NCBI GenBank assembly: GCA_039621445.1
Contig: CP154954.1
Span: 17,080,589-17,144,588 of the forward strand
Reading direction: 5' to 3'
Source: Euglena gracilis
Taxonomy: Eukaryota > Euglenida > Euglenophyceae > Euglenales
Length of the DNA stretch: 64,000 nucleotides
The position numbers were made by a program, and so were the translations under genes. Below, one piece after another: positions 26,014 through 37,199 of the stretch. The notes under the pieces were generated by a model. That model saw nothing but the letters and a program-made list of their open reading frames with translations, searched no databases and was not told the DNA's origin. Positions within the stretch are counted from its first letter, which is position 1, and each line of letters begins with the position of its first letter.

Positions 26014-26797
26014 CAAAGCTGTTCTCCAAAGGAACAGGCCGGCGGTTACCTTCCCACCTTTCAATATGCGGCCCTGGGACTGACGGTGAAGGACCCTCCG
26101 CAGTGTGGTAGCCATAGATTCACCTTCTTCACTTCACCCCTGTGTGCCCCCCCCCAGGAAGCTCGGTGGCCGCGCATCCAAGATCGGGAGGTGCGTTTGG
26201 ACTTCCAAAGGAACATGCCTAGCGGTTTTTTTTACCCTTACCACCTTTTTCAATATCGGCCCCTTGTGAACTGACGGTGCCATAGCTTCACCCACCCACC
26301 GCCTGTGTGCCCAGGACGTTCGGTGCCCCGACACGCATCGGGGAGGTGGTGCGTTTGGGACCCCCCCAGAAGCTGACCTGGCCCCGCCGGCCCAACGTCC
26401 CAGTTCGTCTCCTCTCAGCCAGTCTCGACCCGCGAAGGCCGAGGCGGCCCTGATAGATATGTTCGACTGGGTCGTGGCCGCCGGCCGCCCATCTCCAAGC
26501 CAGGTCCAACACGCCCAGGCCGGCGTTCCACGATGTGTGGGACTCAAACGAGCCCAAAAAGCCATCACCCTTGTCAGTGATGTGATTCAGTTGTCTCCGC
26601 CATTTGGGTTTCATTGCCCTCCCCTTTGGACCACTCCGACCACCCCCCCTCAGGCTCAGCTTCCCCTTGCATTTCCTTTCCACGGACCAGAAGGTGGGAA
26701 GACGCCCAAACGAGCCCCCCGCCCCTGCACCGGCATTTGCTTGTTCAGGTTGCCTAATGAGCTTCTGCCTGCTGGCACACTGCTTCACAGCGGTCCC
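26014..26797. other. Unique sequence upstream of exon B
   Basis: The segments near 26016-26090 and 26195-26275 are a diverged duplication of about 70 bp: both contain CCAAAGGAACA, then GCGGTT, then TTTCAATAT, GGCCC and GACTGACGGTG-like motifs. The plus frame 26459-26932 stays open through exon B, but its upstream part is unsupported by any copy. Confidence 0.4.
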
Positions 26798-26872
26798 ATG
26801 GGGCCTGCCGACTCCCCCGGACCGACGGAGGCGGTGGCCTGCACGGTGCACAACCCGTATTCCTTCGGCGGT
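26798..26872 (+). CDS. Coding-like exon B, unknown family
   Basis: In the frame beginning ATG at 26798 the peptide reads MGPADSPGPTEAVACTVHNP then YSFGG. A second copy at 56499 reads MGPSLPPPMSPGKVAAHHHM then VHNPYSFEG in the same frame. Over the VHNPYSF core the nucleotide differences (AAC/AAT, TAT/TAC, TTC/TTT) are all silent third positions, arguing for selection on this plus-strand frame. A GGCG|GTGCTC donor-like site follows at 26873. An acceptor-like TGCTTCACAG ends at 26790. Function unknown. With exon A (21.8 kb) it mirrors the order at 54.5 and 56.5 kb. Confidence 0.4.
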
Positions 26873-26944
26873 GCTCTGGCCCATTCGGAGTCGCCACCCA
26901 CGGCCCACGGTTTGCTTTGGGGGGTCTCTTGATCTCTCGAGGCG

Positions 26945-27690
26945 CGTCGCACCAACGATCCTTTCGGCCCAGCCCAGCTGTGCCAGCCTGGCCCCGACTT
27001 TTCTTTCGGTGGACCCACCCTCCCGGGGGGGGGGGGGTGTAGACCCACCCACGGGAACCACCCCAACCACACAAGGTGAGTGTATGTCCCTACAGCGCTG
27101 GAATTACACCAGAGTTGCTCACCACACACACACACAACACACACACACACACACACCCACTCACCACACAGCAAGCTGGGCCAGAAGCGAAGTTGGCGCC
27201 GGTCATAAACAGACAAGAAGCCTTAGTGCAACTAAGGGGGGGGCAGTCCGGCAGGGAAGCCACCCCTCCATTGAAAGCGCCGATGAGCAAAAGTCGGGCA
27301 CGGGAACGCACAACGCTTAAAACACCTGGCAGTGATTTTCATCCCTCTCGAAAGACAACGGAAATCAAACCAGAAATTTTTCTGAAGACCCTGGGGGGTC
27401 CATCCTGCTGGCACAACAACAACCACCCCCCCCAAACCACACAAGGTGAGTGTATGTCCCTACACACACTGGAAAATTACACCAGTTGCTTCCGGCAACC
27501 TGGCACAGCACGGGCCGGGCCCCGCACCGACTGGGTCGGGCCCGGGCCCGCACACTCCACCACCCATGGCGGCTTCCAGTTTGGCCAAATTTGACTGCCT
27601 TTTTTCAAATGATTGGGGATTTGGCCCCCAGAGGGAGGGGTCCGACCAGCCAGCACATTTTTATTTGGTTTGCCACTGGGGCGTAGCTTA
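26945..27690. other. Unique sequence with a short direct duplication
   Basis: Two copies of a 60-70 bp segment, 27064-27118 and 27432-27487, share CCACACAAGGTGAGTGTATG, then TCCCTACA and AATTACACCAG, and each contains a donor-like GGTGAGT. A small CA run lies at 27121-27162. No gene recognised. Confidence 0.5.
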
Positions 27691-28530
27691 AGAAAACCTG
27701 ACCCCACCCCAGCCAGCAGCCTTTTTCCAGCCTGGACCCCTTCCCCCCCTCAACGGGTTTATTTATTTCCAGCCGCCCGAACGGTGGCTAGACGGTGACG
27801 GATATTTCGCTTTCGGGGGAGCAAAAATGGGCAAAAATGGCCAAAGATGGACAAATGTGTGTTGGAAAAAGGGCTGGCCAGGGCAAATTTGGGTCAATTT
27901 TTTTCTATTTTTTTTTTGCATCCTTAGTAGCTTTAAAATAGTTGGACATTTTGCAGTTTCGATGTTTTGCTTCTGGGTTCGACCCGGGTCGGCGCAGATC
28001 CAGCCTGGGATCCCCAGGGGGGGGGGATGGGGTCAGCCAGCAACCTTTTTCCAGCCAGCCCAAATTTTACAGCCTCTGAGTTGGACCCCCCGGGAGGGGG
28101 GCCATTAAACAACGCCCTGTTTGCCACATCAAAAGCCCTCCATGGAGGGGTTTATTTGTGGTCAGTTGATTCTGGCCCCACCCCACCTTCGATTTCCTGG
28201 CTGGGCCAGAGGACGCCTGCGACGGTCCGCAGCGTGTTGTCCAGCCAGGGATGCCAGAACGTGTTCCTGACTCCCCTTCTCGGAGGGCAAGGTGGGGGTT
28301 GGTTCAGACCCCCGGATATTGGGAAGACCAGCTGCAAGTTTTCTTTGGGACCCTGTGTGCTGGAGATGTCAAAAAAACCTATAAATGCATCCTTTTACAT
28401 GCAAAGCGGGACATGCTCGTGTTTTTCCACGTGCCTTGCATTCTTTCATTTTGAACGCACATTTTGTGATTTTTTTGTCTACCCACTCCAGGGGTCTTCA
28501 AAAGGAGCCTGGTCTAGTTCTAGCCCCGAA
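27690..28530 (+). repeat. Direct duplication, copy 1
   Basis: Shares ordered blocks with 28790-29345: an AAAACCTGA start with CCAGCCAGCA, GTTGGACATTTTGCAGTTT, CATTAAACAACGCCCTGTT, GCCACATCAAAAGCCCTC, GTTCCTGACTCCCCTTCTCG, GAACGCACATTTTGTGATTT and GTCTTCAAAAGG. It is longer than copy 2 because of extra sequence between blocks. No coding region recognised. Confidence 0.8.
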
Positions 28531-28789
28531 CCCATGGGAGGGTGTCCAGCCACATTTAAAACCCGGAGAAAAAACCCCTGCACAACCCCCCAAAAACACA
28601 CTTTTACAAATCCCCCCCAACCTTTTTGGCCTCTCCCCCTCCCCCCCCTCAAAGGTTTCCCACCCCTCGGAACCAACAAAAACCCCCACTCAATCCCCCA
28701 AAATTAGAACCAGAAATCGAACCTAAATGCCATTTTTTGCTATTTTTTCATTATTTTTCCCCCTTCACATTTTTTTTTACCCATGCGCT

Positions 28790-29345
28790 TAAAACCTGAA
28801 CCCCCCCCCCAGCCAGCATTTTCCCACCCTGGACCCTCTCCCCCCGCCCCCGGGCTGGCAAACCTTCCAGCAGCCCAAAATTTACAGCAATCTGGGCAAA
28901 CCCCAAGGGGGGGTGGCAAAAAATCAATTTTTTTGCACATTTAAAAAGTTGGACATTTTGCAGTTTTTTTTGCTTCTTCGAGGGTCCCAATCCCCATATG
29001 ATCAGCCTTTCCCCCCATTTTCCCCACCCCCCATTAAACAACGCCCTGTTGCCACATCAAAAGCCCTCGGATTTATTCTGGCCCCACCCCACCTTCGATT
29101 TCAGGGGTGCCTTTCCCCACCCAGAGGGTTCCTGACTCCCCTTCTCGGAAAGGGGGGTTGGTTCAGACCCCCCTGCAAGTAGCTGCAAGTTTTCTTTGTA
29201 AACCCTGTCCCCTATAAATGCATCTTACATGCAAAAACCACTTTTTTTATTTTGTTTTTTTTTTGAACGCACATTTTGTGATTTTTTTGTCTACCCACCC
29301 TCGGGTCTTCAAAAGGCCTAGTTCTAGCCAGTTCAAATTTTCTAG
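28790..29345 (+). repeat. Direct duplication, copy 2
   Basis: Same block order as 27690-28530 in the same orientation, with internal deletions. Blocks of 15-25 bp are conserved, while the connecting sequence is diverged or missing. Confidence 0.8.
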
Positions 29346-29513
29346 CCTCTGAGCTGAACCCCCCCCCCCCCCAGGTGGGTAAGGAAAACGCTGGTTGGGG
29401 ATATTGATATTTCAATGGAAAATGTGGTGTGGAAAGCTTTGGAATGAGCGGTTGTTTTCAGGAACTCAAAGCAGTCGGACAAGCCAGCCGAAACAGTTTC
29501 CTTGTCGAATGGG

Positions 29514-29544
<31 letters not shown>

Positions 29545-30393
29545 TTCCTGCGTTTGAAGGTTGGTCTGACCCCCCCCCCCCTCCTCTGGGCTTCTCACAC
29601 ATCCCTGGGTCTGGCTGACCTCTTGACCGAGGCCAAGGGCCTGACACTGCATTGTATTGCCCCCCCCCCCCCTGGCGTAGCATGCCTCAATGGGACAGTA
29701 ACAACGACTATCAGTGTGCCACTGCAGTTCGTTGGGGGGAGGTGGGGGGGGGGGCTGGGATATGTCTTTTCCTTCGCAATGTTGTGCAACCTTTTGAGTA
29801 ATTTTTGGGCTGGTCAAGGTCCAACAGTTCCCCATTCTGCAGCCAAGCCATTCCGGGGCATGAGCCGATGGGGCCGGGGACATTGTTGTTTTGATGAGAA
29901 TGCTATGGCGGAAAATATGACACCGAAAATGCGAGCCCGTCCATAGCGCATCCGATGGTCCTTCTCCTGCCTACCTGTCCATAGCACACTCATGATGCAC
30001 TCTTTTAAAGAAGCCTGCTTTCCCTGAGCTGCCCCCTTCCACCTCCGCGATTAAGGCCTCCCAGGCAGGCTGTTTTTGGCAGGGGGGGGGAGAGGTTTCC
30101 TGAACTGGCAGCAGAAGGAGCAAACTGCATAAAAACGGGTACGAAAAACCAGCACTTCAAAAGAATGCATAGGAAACGAGACAAATCCAAAACTGCGAAA
30201 ATTTAAATGCCTGGCAACCGAATGCTGGACAGTTTCCCCCTCCTTGCAGGTAGGCTTTTTCTCCCTCCCGGGGGGGAGTCAGGGGCAGGCAAAAGGAAGT
30301 TCGCACCACCCTCCCCCTGGGGGTGATGTGGGCAGGCCAGGGGGGGGGCACTTTTGACCCCCGGGGGGGGGTTGGGTTGGGTTGTGGGGTGGG
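29346..30393. other. C-rich unique sequence, no firm gene
   Basis: Contains C runs of up to about 24 (29519-29543). After a CTGGCGTAG acceptor-like site at 29680, an ATG frame reads MPQWDSNNDYQCATAVRWGE. It looks protein-like but is short and lacks a copy or family match. Confidence 0.3.
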
Positions 30394-30401
30394 GTTGTGA
30401 G

Positions 30402-30862
30402 CAGGGTTTGATAAAAGGAGGGCGTACATGGTTTAGGTGGGGGGTGTCCCCCCCACCCCCCCACCCCTCCGGGCGTGCGGGGGGGGGGTCCGGACCATCC
30501 CCCCCCACCTGCCAGGGGGGTCCGGATCGACCCTGGGGGGGGGGTACCCGGCCCCCCCCAAAAGGGTCAATTTTTTCCTCCGGCGCTTTGCGCCGAATTT
30601 TTTTTTTGCATTTTGGCAAATTTTGGCCCCAAAAAGTGCCCAAAATGGCACTTTTGGTCGTTTTGGGGGGGTCAAAAATTTCCGGCCCGGCGCAAAGCGC
30701 CGGGCCGAAATTCGGTCCCTGGTCCGAAATTCGGTCAGTGGCGCGGTCACCCGGACCGCGCCACTGTTTAGGTGGGGGGGTGTCCCCCACCCCACCCCCC
30801 CCCCCCTCCCGGCCCGCAGGGGGGTCCGGACCCCCCCTCACCTGTCCTTATATCAAACCCTG
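30402..30862 (+). mobile_element. Family H2 MITE (hAT-like), perfect 8-bp duplication
   Basis: Begins CAGGGTTTGATAAAAGGA and ends TCCTTATATCAAACCCTG, an inverted repeat of about 18 bp with one mismatch. It is flanked by GTTGTGAG at 30394-30401 and 30863-30870. The interior is two C/G-rich foldback blocks around CCGGCGCTTTGCGCCG and a GGCGCAAAGCGCC hairpin. CAGGG ends with 8-bp target duplications are the hallmark of the hAT superfamily. The 461-bp element has no transposase and so must be non-autonomous. Confidence 0.9.
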
Positions 30863-31308
30863 GTTGTGAGGTAGGCCTTGGGCAGCGCGATGGCACACCG
30901 CCCGCCTTCGGCACTGGGCCCCCAAAAGGCCAGTTTCAAGGGAAATCTGGCTTGGTCAGCAAGCATTGGGATCCTGTGGGGGGATGCCTGCTGTGGGCAG
31001 GCATCCCATAGCACAAGGCACCTCAGGTTTTTTTGTTGTTGAAAAAAGCATGGTTGGCGGTCTGGAATGGTATGCCAGAGGTAGGTGGTGTGAGGACCCT
31101 GTGGATTTCTCATCGGCTAACGAGTAATAGTACAAATGTGCATATTTGGGACCGCTTGGAGGGTGAGGTGAGGTGAGGTGAGGGTGCTTGGGTTCGATTG
31201 GAGGCGGGGGAGGGGGGGCCGGTGTGCGGCAAGCCCACGTGGAGATGCGGCGGCGAAAGCCTCGAAAAGTGAACATCATGTACTTAATGGTCGTTGGTGG
31301 AAACACAT

Positions 31309-31513
31309 ACCTGCAATATGGGCATGTGCCTGGGCATGGGGCTTCCATTAGGGGATGCGCTTGAACTGCACAACCGTTGGAGCTGATTGCACCATTCGAA
31401 CGCTGCACGCGAGTGTGCTGCTGCATGCCCACACGTCTGCACTTGCGTCCTCAGCCCAGGACAAACGCGTTCACTCATCCATTTGCCTGCCACACATGGG
31501 ACCACAAATCCTG
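31309..31513 (-). CDS. Possible minus-strand exon, unknown product
   Basis: On the minus strand an acceptor-like GTGCCAGACAG precedes a 205-nt block that stays open and ends at TTGCAG before a strong donor-like GTATGT (31308-31303). In one frame it reads TGFVVPCVAGKWMSERVC and onwards. A second frame has GTCPYCRYVF across the donor, but it would need the unspliced form. Two frames are open and there is no family match, so this is a weak call. Confidence 0.2.
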
Positions 31514-31689
31514 TCTGTCTGGCACCACACATCCTGTCCGCTGCGGGGGGCCCCGGGGCTATGGGCGACGACCAGGGTTGTACCGGAATGCCCAAACCCC
31601 CAACCCCCCCCAAAAATAAGACCCTGGGTAGACTTTTTGGCGTCGGCGGGGGGGGTCTTATTTGGGGGGGGTCTCATTTTTGTGGGGGT

Positions 31690-31810
31690 TATGGGTGGCG
31701 GTGGGGGGTCGACCCTCCCCATCCTGGTCGGGGGTCTGACCCCCCCCCCCCAATTTCCGGGAGCGCCGATTTTCTGGTCAAAATTTTCCTTGAGCGGGTG
31801 CTGTGTGGTG
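31690..31810 (+). mobile_element. Family H3 remnant
   Basis: Matches the left part of family H3: a GGGGGGTCGACCCTCCCC palindrome, then AATTTCCGGGAGCGCCGATT, compared with TTCCGGGAGCACCA in the copies at 47.7 and 51.9 kb. Neither end is preserved. Confidence 0.5.
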
Positions 31811-32089
31811 GCTGGGGGGGGGTTGATCCCCCTACCTCCTGGGTGGAGATCCCCCCCACCAGACTTTCCTGTGCAGCCCTGGCACTGTCTAACGCCATCC
31901 CTGTCCCTCCTGGAGAATGGTTTGCGGGCCACCCATAAGCCTCTGTGCTCCGACTCGCTGCACCCAGCCTGAGCCTCCTGTGGGGCTGACATCCATCCAG
32001 TCTCCGTCGTGCTCTTGTTAGGGGTGGGTTCCAAGCACCTTCGATGCTGCAGAAGGCGATACAGGGCGTTGCAGGATTTATGGAGGCCA

Positions 32090-32560
32090 TAGATAGGCTT
32101 CTATTGTTGAATATTTTCACACTTTTGGTCATTATTGGCCATTCTTCCTATTTATTTGCCAGGTTTGGCTGCTTTGGTCGCTTTCCCCCCCTTCGGCACA
32201 TTTTTGGACATTTTCTTTGATATTTTGACTTAGCATTTTTTTGGCCATTTTGGCTGCTTTTAGCCACTTTTGACGAATTTTGGTCATTTTTGGCTGTTTT
32301 TTTTTTCCCTGTCATTTTGGGCCATTGTTGCCCAGCTTTGACCAGTTTGGCTGCTTTTGGCTGCTTTTGACTGCTTTTTTTATGCTCTTTTTTGGTAATT
32401 TTTTTTGGTCACTTTTGGTCATATTTTGCCATTTTTTTTTAGCAGCGTTTGATATGCTTGCCTCCCAAAGAAGCCAAGATTGGGCTCAGAGTGTCAAATT
32501 CGCACAGAAGCAGCCAAAGGCAGCCCAAAAGCAGCCAAAGGCAGCCTAAACGCAAACAAA
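32090..32560. repeat. TTTTGGC-type degenerate repeat
   Basis: Loose repetition of TTTTGGTCA, TTTTGGCTGC and GCCATTTT through about 400 bp, ending in AGCAGCCAAAGGCAGCC-type copies on the opposite strand sense. No open frame of interest. Confidence 0.6.
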
Positions 32561-32699
32561 ACTGGCCAAAAAAATGGGACAAAAGCTGAAAGGACCATTG
32601 AGGCCCTCAAACACCATTGAGGCTGATGGCGGGCGATGTGGACGGGATCGGGAGACAAAAGGGTGGTCGATCATGGATGTTCGGTGGGTCCTCTCTTCT

Positions 32700-33175
32700 T
32701 TTGCTCAAAAAAAAAATGCAAAAAAATGCAAAAAAAAGAAAAAATGCAACTTGCATATACCCCTGAGAAAAGGCTCGAATGTAGCAGAGTTTTGCTGCCT
32801 AAAATCCGTAAACATGTGACAATGCCGGTGCACCTGTCAATGATTCACAAAGAAGACCTCCTGGAAGACAACGGAAGCACTGAAGCTTTGAAAATCAACC
32901 TGAATGGCACCTGCACGTTCATTCTAAGCAAATCGTCCCTCCAGGTCACCATTGAACATCAATAAAGCGGACATTTAGGACATTTACGAAAATGGAGAGC
33001 ATACCTGATGCTAGGAATGCAGCACAAAAGTCCTTTTTTTTGCATAACATTTTTCCAGGGCAAAAAAAATTAAGCAAAAAATGCAAAAAAAATGCAAATT
33101 TCAAAAAAATCTGATTATGCAAAAAAATGCAAAGTATGCCAGTTGCATATTCCCCCCACCCCTGCGGCCGGGCTG
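32700..33175 (-). mobile_element. Family T5 element (TGCAT-rich)
   Basis: Bounded by A-rich TGCAAAAAAATGCAAA blocks. Shares an internal module with the T5 copy at 48.3-48.7 kb in opposite orientation (ATGCAACTTGCAT, CCTGAGAAAA, TTTGCTGCCT, CCAGGGCAAAA). The right end is TTGCATATTCCCCCC. A plus frame within it is open to 32965 but is not conserved between copies. Confidence 0.6.
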
Positions 33176-33350
33176 GACCCAACTTTATTTCACTTGACCC
33201 GCTGGGGGGGGAGGCTCCCAGCCCGAATTTGGGCTGCTGGCTGGATTTGAGCAGGGGCAGGGAGATATTCTGGTCCGGAATAAACCGGAATAAACTGGAC
33301 TAGCGAAAACCGGAATAAGCCAGAAAAAACCGGAATAAACGGAATAAAAG
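33145..33350 (+). repeat. Left arm of a 1.8-kb inverted repeat
   Basis: Contains GAGCAGGGGCAGGGAGATAT, then TCTGGTC, then several CCGGAATAAA units. The reverse complement (GACCAGAATATCTCCCTGCC) lies at 34789, with its own CCGGAATAAA units. The outer edge is a TTGCATATTCCCCCC end. Confidence 0.8.
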
Positions 33351-33687
33351 TGCCAGCCAATAGGTTGAAAATTCTGCAAGACACAAAGGCAATGAAGGTG
33401 AAGTTTGATATATTTTCAGGTTTCAAAATCACAAGAGCAACAAAGAGCGCAAGTAGCACAATTGGCACTTGATATCAGGAGCACACCTTTACTTTGCCTA
33501 TTTCTTTCCCTGGTTGAATGCATTCTTTGTTTGGATTTTATCCCCACTTCTGGGGCTGCACTTAGTGAACGTTTGTCCCTGAGTTTTTTCTAAAGGGGCA
33601 TGGACTAGGACAATATCAACGCTGATTTTTGGGGGCAGGGATCCCATTGGCCAAAGCTAATCGTCCTTCAATCAGGGGGTAATAACA

Positions 33688-34504
33688 CTTAGGCGGCCTA
33701 ACTTGCACTTAAGGTTTTGATTTTTGCATTGTGCTTAAGGGCAACGTTGCATTCTTTTTGAAGCCGGATGGTGAAACCCACCCTTTTGGCCCTCTGGTTC
33801 TGTGGGGACCCTCCACGGTGGCACATGCATCATTTGCTGATGTTGGGACCCAGGGAACAGCCACAACCTTGGTGTTTTTCCGCCTGTGCACCAGGTTAAA
33901 AAAGGTTCAAACCCCTGGGTTTGAACACCAGGACACGTGAATTTTCCCAAAAAGGGCCAACACTCCATTGTGTCTCCCTCATTTTTGAAGCCTTGACTGT
34001 GTTCCCCAGATGGTGCTACACAGGTTAGTTGACTTTTTGGCCCGTTTTGTTGCTTTTTAGGCTCTGCGATCTGTCCGTGAAGGTTTGCCTGCTGAGGTGT
34101 CCGCTTCGGCGGATGCGCAATGAAAACACATGTTGACGCATATGTTGTTGTTATTGTGCAAGTGCGCAATGATCCCCCACATTCAGAATTACAAAGAAAC
34201 ATCGCGCCAAAGCGCAATGTGTTTTTTTTGGAATGAAAAAAATTGTTGCGCTATGGCGCAACTGTGCAATGGTGTTCCCTCGTTTCATTACCCGGTGCTT
34301 TGGGGTCATGCACACTGGGCCCGGGGAGCGCTGTGCCCGTGCACCGTACAGTTCCAAGTTGTTACTTTTGTCCCCAGGCCCTGGGGGGGGGGGTGGTAGG
34401 AAGACACTAATTTGGATTGTCCTGAACCTCAGGCCTCGGTGTTCGAAAAGCGCGTCGGCGCAATTTTACACTTTCAAAGCTAAGTGCGAGTTAGGCCGCC
34501 CAAG
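33688..34504. mobile_element. Putative inverted-repeat element inside the larger inverted repeat
   Basis: The left end CTTAGGCGGCCTAACTTGCA (33688) has its reverse complement TGCGAGTTAGGCCGCCCAAG at the right (ending 34504), a 24-bp-class inverted repeat. The interior has recurring GCGCAAT motifs (34150-34290) and an open minus frame (34217-33735) with no known domain. No target duplication seen. Confidence 0.5.
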
Positions 34505-34714
34505 ACATTCGGTGAGACAATTTTTGGGAAGAAAAAAGACAGCGGTCTCAGGGACCCGCCTCAAGAGAAAAACCCTGGCACCAATTTTCATCGGCTTTTT
34601 TCCCAAAAAGGCCGCGGTCTGCTGTGGTGTGCAGACCCGCATCACCAAGTGCTAAGTGACGGGTGAACGCCTCGGCCCAATTGCACTTCAAAAAAATCCT
34701 GGGTCCATTCAGAC

Positions 34715-34935
34715 AGAAATTGACCGGAATAAACCGGAATAAATTCCGGAATAAACCGGAATAAAACCCCGGAATAAAATCTTCGGCCGACCAGAATATC
34801 TCCCTGCCCCTGCTTTGAGCTGCTGGCTGGCTGGAGGTGAGCTGGGCAGCCCACTTGGCTGGCCAGCCTGCATCCGGCTGGCCCCCGGCCGGCAGGCAGG
34901 GGGGGGGATATGCAATTTGGCCCTTCAAATTATGC
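34715..34935 (-). repeat. Right arm of the 1.8-kb inverted repeat
   Basis: CCGGAATAAA units (34725-34785), then GACCAGAATATCTCCCTGCC, then GCTGCTGGCTGG, ending in a family T5 terminus (GGGGATATGCAATTTGG at about 34904). It is the mirror image of 33145-33350. Confidence 0.8.
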
Positions 34936-35538
34936 AAGTGCTAAAGAACATCCAATTTTCCAAGGGCTGTATAAGGATCCCCAAAACCCAATGGATGATG
35001 AATGGTCGACACCCCCCCCCCCATCCCGGTGGTTGGGTTTCCCATCCCCACCAGGCCTTCCTGTATTCAGCTGGTGCCGATGTTTGGTCAGTTCGATTCG
35101 AGGTTCTTTCAGCGCCTGGAGCGCCTGGTTTTCTTCTGGTCCATGGCGGGTGGGGGGTCGCCCCCCCCCCCCACCCTCTCCATCCCCCCCCCCCCCCGTC
35201 GTTGGCACACGTGTCGCTGGCATGCAGGGGTTTTCTTAAGCCGGAGGGTACCCCATCCCCGGGGGGGGGGTCATCCCTGCATTTTCCCCCCTCATCACAC
35301 CTTCCTCCATCACAGCCCCCCAGCCTTGATCTAGCTCCATCCATCAAAATGTCGAGAAGGCAAAAATGTTTTAGAATTTTTTGTCATCGACCCAGCCAAG
35401 CCCAGCCCCCTCCAGCCCCGGACCCCCCCCCCCCTATCCCCCGGAGGGGGGTCCAGCCTGCAGCTCATTTCCAGCCAGCAGCCTTTTTGCTGGACCACCC
35501 TGGGGGGTCCCTAAGAAAACCCCTGTTGGCATGCCCCC
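34936..35538. other. Unique C-rich sequence, no gene identified
   Basis: Several C runs of 10 or more bases and overlapping open frames on both strands (34815-35624 +, 35347-34925 -). No motif, copy or splice context favours any of them. Confidence 0.4.
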
Positions 35539-35860
35539 GTGTTAATGGAACTTTCCTGGAACATTTATTTTTATTATTCATTATTTATATTACAAAACTA
35601 ATTTTTTTTTTGCGCTGGCCATAGTTTCTAAGGAAATTCAGCCAAGAGATCTTCTTCCCAGCCGTTGGCCTCAAATTTCAAAGTTTTCCCTTTGAATTCA
35701 GTGATTTGGTGCAGTATGAGAGGCTAATGGTATAATTGGAGGCCAATCGTTGCTGGCACTGTCAGTTTTTTTCCCCCATAGTACTGTGTCGTCACACCCC
35801 CCTTCCCGTATCAACGGCACTTTCCTTGAACAGTGGCGTGTCAAACGACAAGGGGGGGGG
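35539..35860 (+). repeat. 322-bp dispersed repeat, copy without insertion
   Basis: Aligns end to end with 41195-41808 once the 285-bp element and its 8-bp duplication there are removed (about 321 bp remain). Shared landmarks: TTTCCTGGAACAT, TGCGCTGGCC, GGAAATTCAGCCAA, GTGATTTGGTGCAGT and GGCGTG. The AACGGCACTTTCCTGGAACA-like motif sits at both ends in direct orientation, and again near 55712. Nature unknown; no coding frame. Confidence 0.85.
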
Positions 35861-36690
35861 AGGTAATGTTTCCCATGTAGCTTCCGTCCCCAAGCAATTT
35901 CATCTCTTGAGAACTTAACCTCCAGCCTGTCATCACCAATTGGCCGAGAAATTACCGCGAAAACATTTCCTGCTGCTTTTTTGGGAATTCATATATTTGC
36001 ATATATTTGATGGACTCCTCATGCAAAAAAAAATCGGAAAACCACACAATTTCCACCTTTCGAGGAAATGCAATAGTTTGTTCTCTTTGCTGGTGCGCCT
36101 TGGCAGAGCTAGCGGTGCAGCTGCGTCGGACAGGGGCCTACCCGTGTGCACAATATCACAGATATCAAATTTCAAACGAACCCCACCCTTTCAAAACGAC
36201 TGTTTGATTTATCCCCAACACTGCAGAAGTTGTTTGAGCATTTTTGAACTTGTTGTTGTTGAAGTTGTTTGAGCATTTTTGGAACGTGTGGCGTGTCGAC
36301 CCTGCTGCCCAAGGGGATGCCTCCCGGGTAACTCTGCGATAACTCTCTTGACGGCTTGGACCCCACTGAGGACCGAGGACCACTCTGAGAGAGAACCCCC
36401 TCCACCCCTGGGCCGAGTGACGCTGTTTTTAAGAACGCCCCCCCCCCCCCCATTGGCTCGCTGGCCTTCTGGGTGGTTGGAGCCAACACAGCCCCCGAGT
36501 CAGTTTGGCTGAGGACCTTGAGACGGGGAGGGGGGGTGGGTTTGACTGACTCCGCTTAGGTTTTTTGGGAAAGCGATTTCGAAGCCTCAGAGCCATTGGC
36601 TGCTCAGGGTCATGCCAACCTTCCGTCTTCGATGCCTCCTTGAAGACGATCCAGGGGCGACCCGAGAGCGGCTTGGGCACTGGACCAGCT
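35861..36690. other. Mostly unique sequence, weak minus-strand frame
   Basis: A minus-strand frame 36175-35933 begins MKFDICDIVHTGRPLSDAAA and has balanced composition. The opposite strand is also open. No known domain. Repeated TTGTTTGAGCATTTTTG sits at 36230 and 36266. Confidence 0.25.
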
Positions 36691-36890
36691 TTTTGCTGTT
36701 AGACTGCTCCAGCGTAAAATTTTTTTGAGCTTTGGTTGGATGGACAATGTTCCAAGAATGTCAGAAATCAAAAATCAGAAATATTCCCCCCCCCCCGGGA
36801 AAGTTCTGCCAGTTCAAGTTTTTAGGGCGTTTTAAGACATTTAAGGTCTTATAAGGTGCTTTAAAAAATCCCAGTCTGGGAAGGGGGTTC

Positions 36891-37190
36891 TTGTGGACAG
36901 GATTTTTTTCCTCACTAAGTACCACCCTTTGACCTGAGGGCCGGCCAATGGCTGGTAAAGGAGTTTGAACGGGATCAAAAATCACAAAGCCAAAAAGCGC
37001 ATTTTTTGAAGGTTTGGGTGCATCTGCGATGCTCCAAGGATGCCAGAAATCGCCTTTTCCTCCGAAGTCGAGCTCTCCCCCCCAAAAAAATGTGGTGATG
37101 GTTTTGCGATAATTCCCGCCATTTTCTTCTCTGTTTTCCATTGGATATTTGGTTTTTTTCCCCTGAAGAGGATCAGTCCTGGGCAGGCTT
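36891..37190 (+). mobile_element. Family H1 MITE, degraded copy
   Basis: Carries H1 internal motifs (GGGCCGGCCAATGGCTGGTAA, CTCCAAGGATGCCAGAAATC) but lacks clean CAGGGCGGTCC ends. A second fragment with GGATGGACAATGTTCCAAGA lies at 36735-36780. Confidence 0.5.
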
Positions 37191-37199
37191 TTTTTTAAG

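Noticed and set aside
30437-30874. Open frames across the H2 MITE
   Set aside because: They translate GC-rich hairpins; frames are open on both strands and differ between copies.
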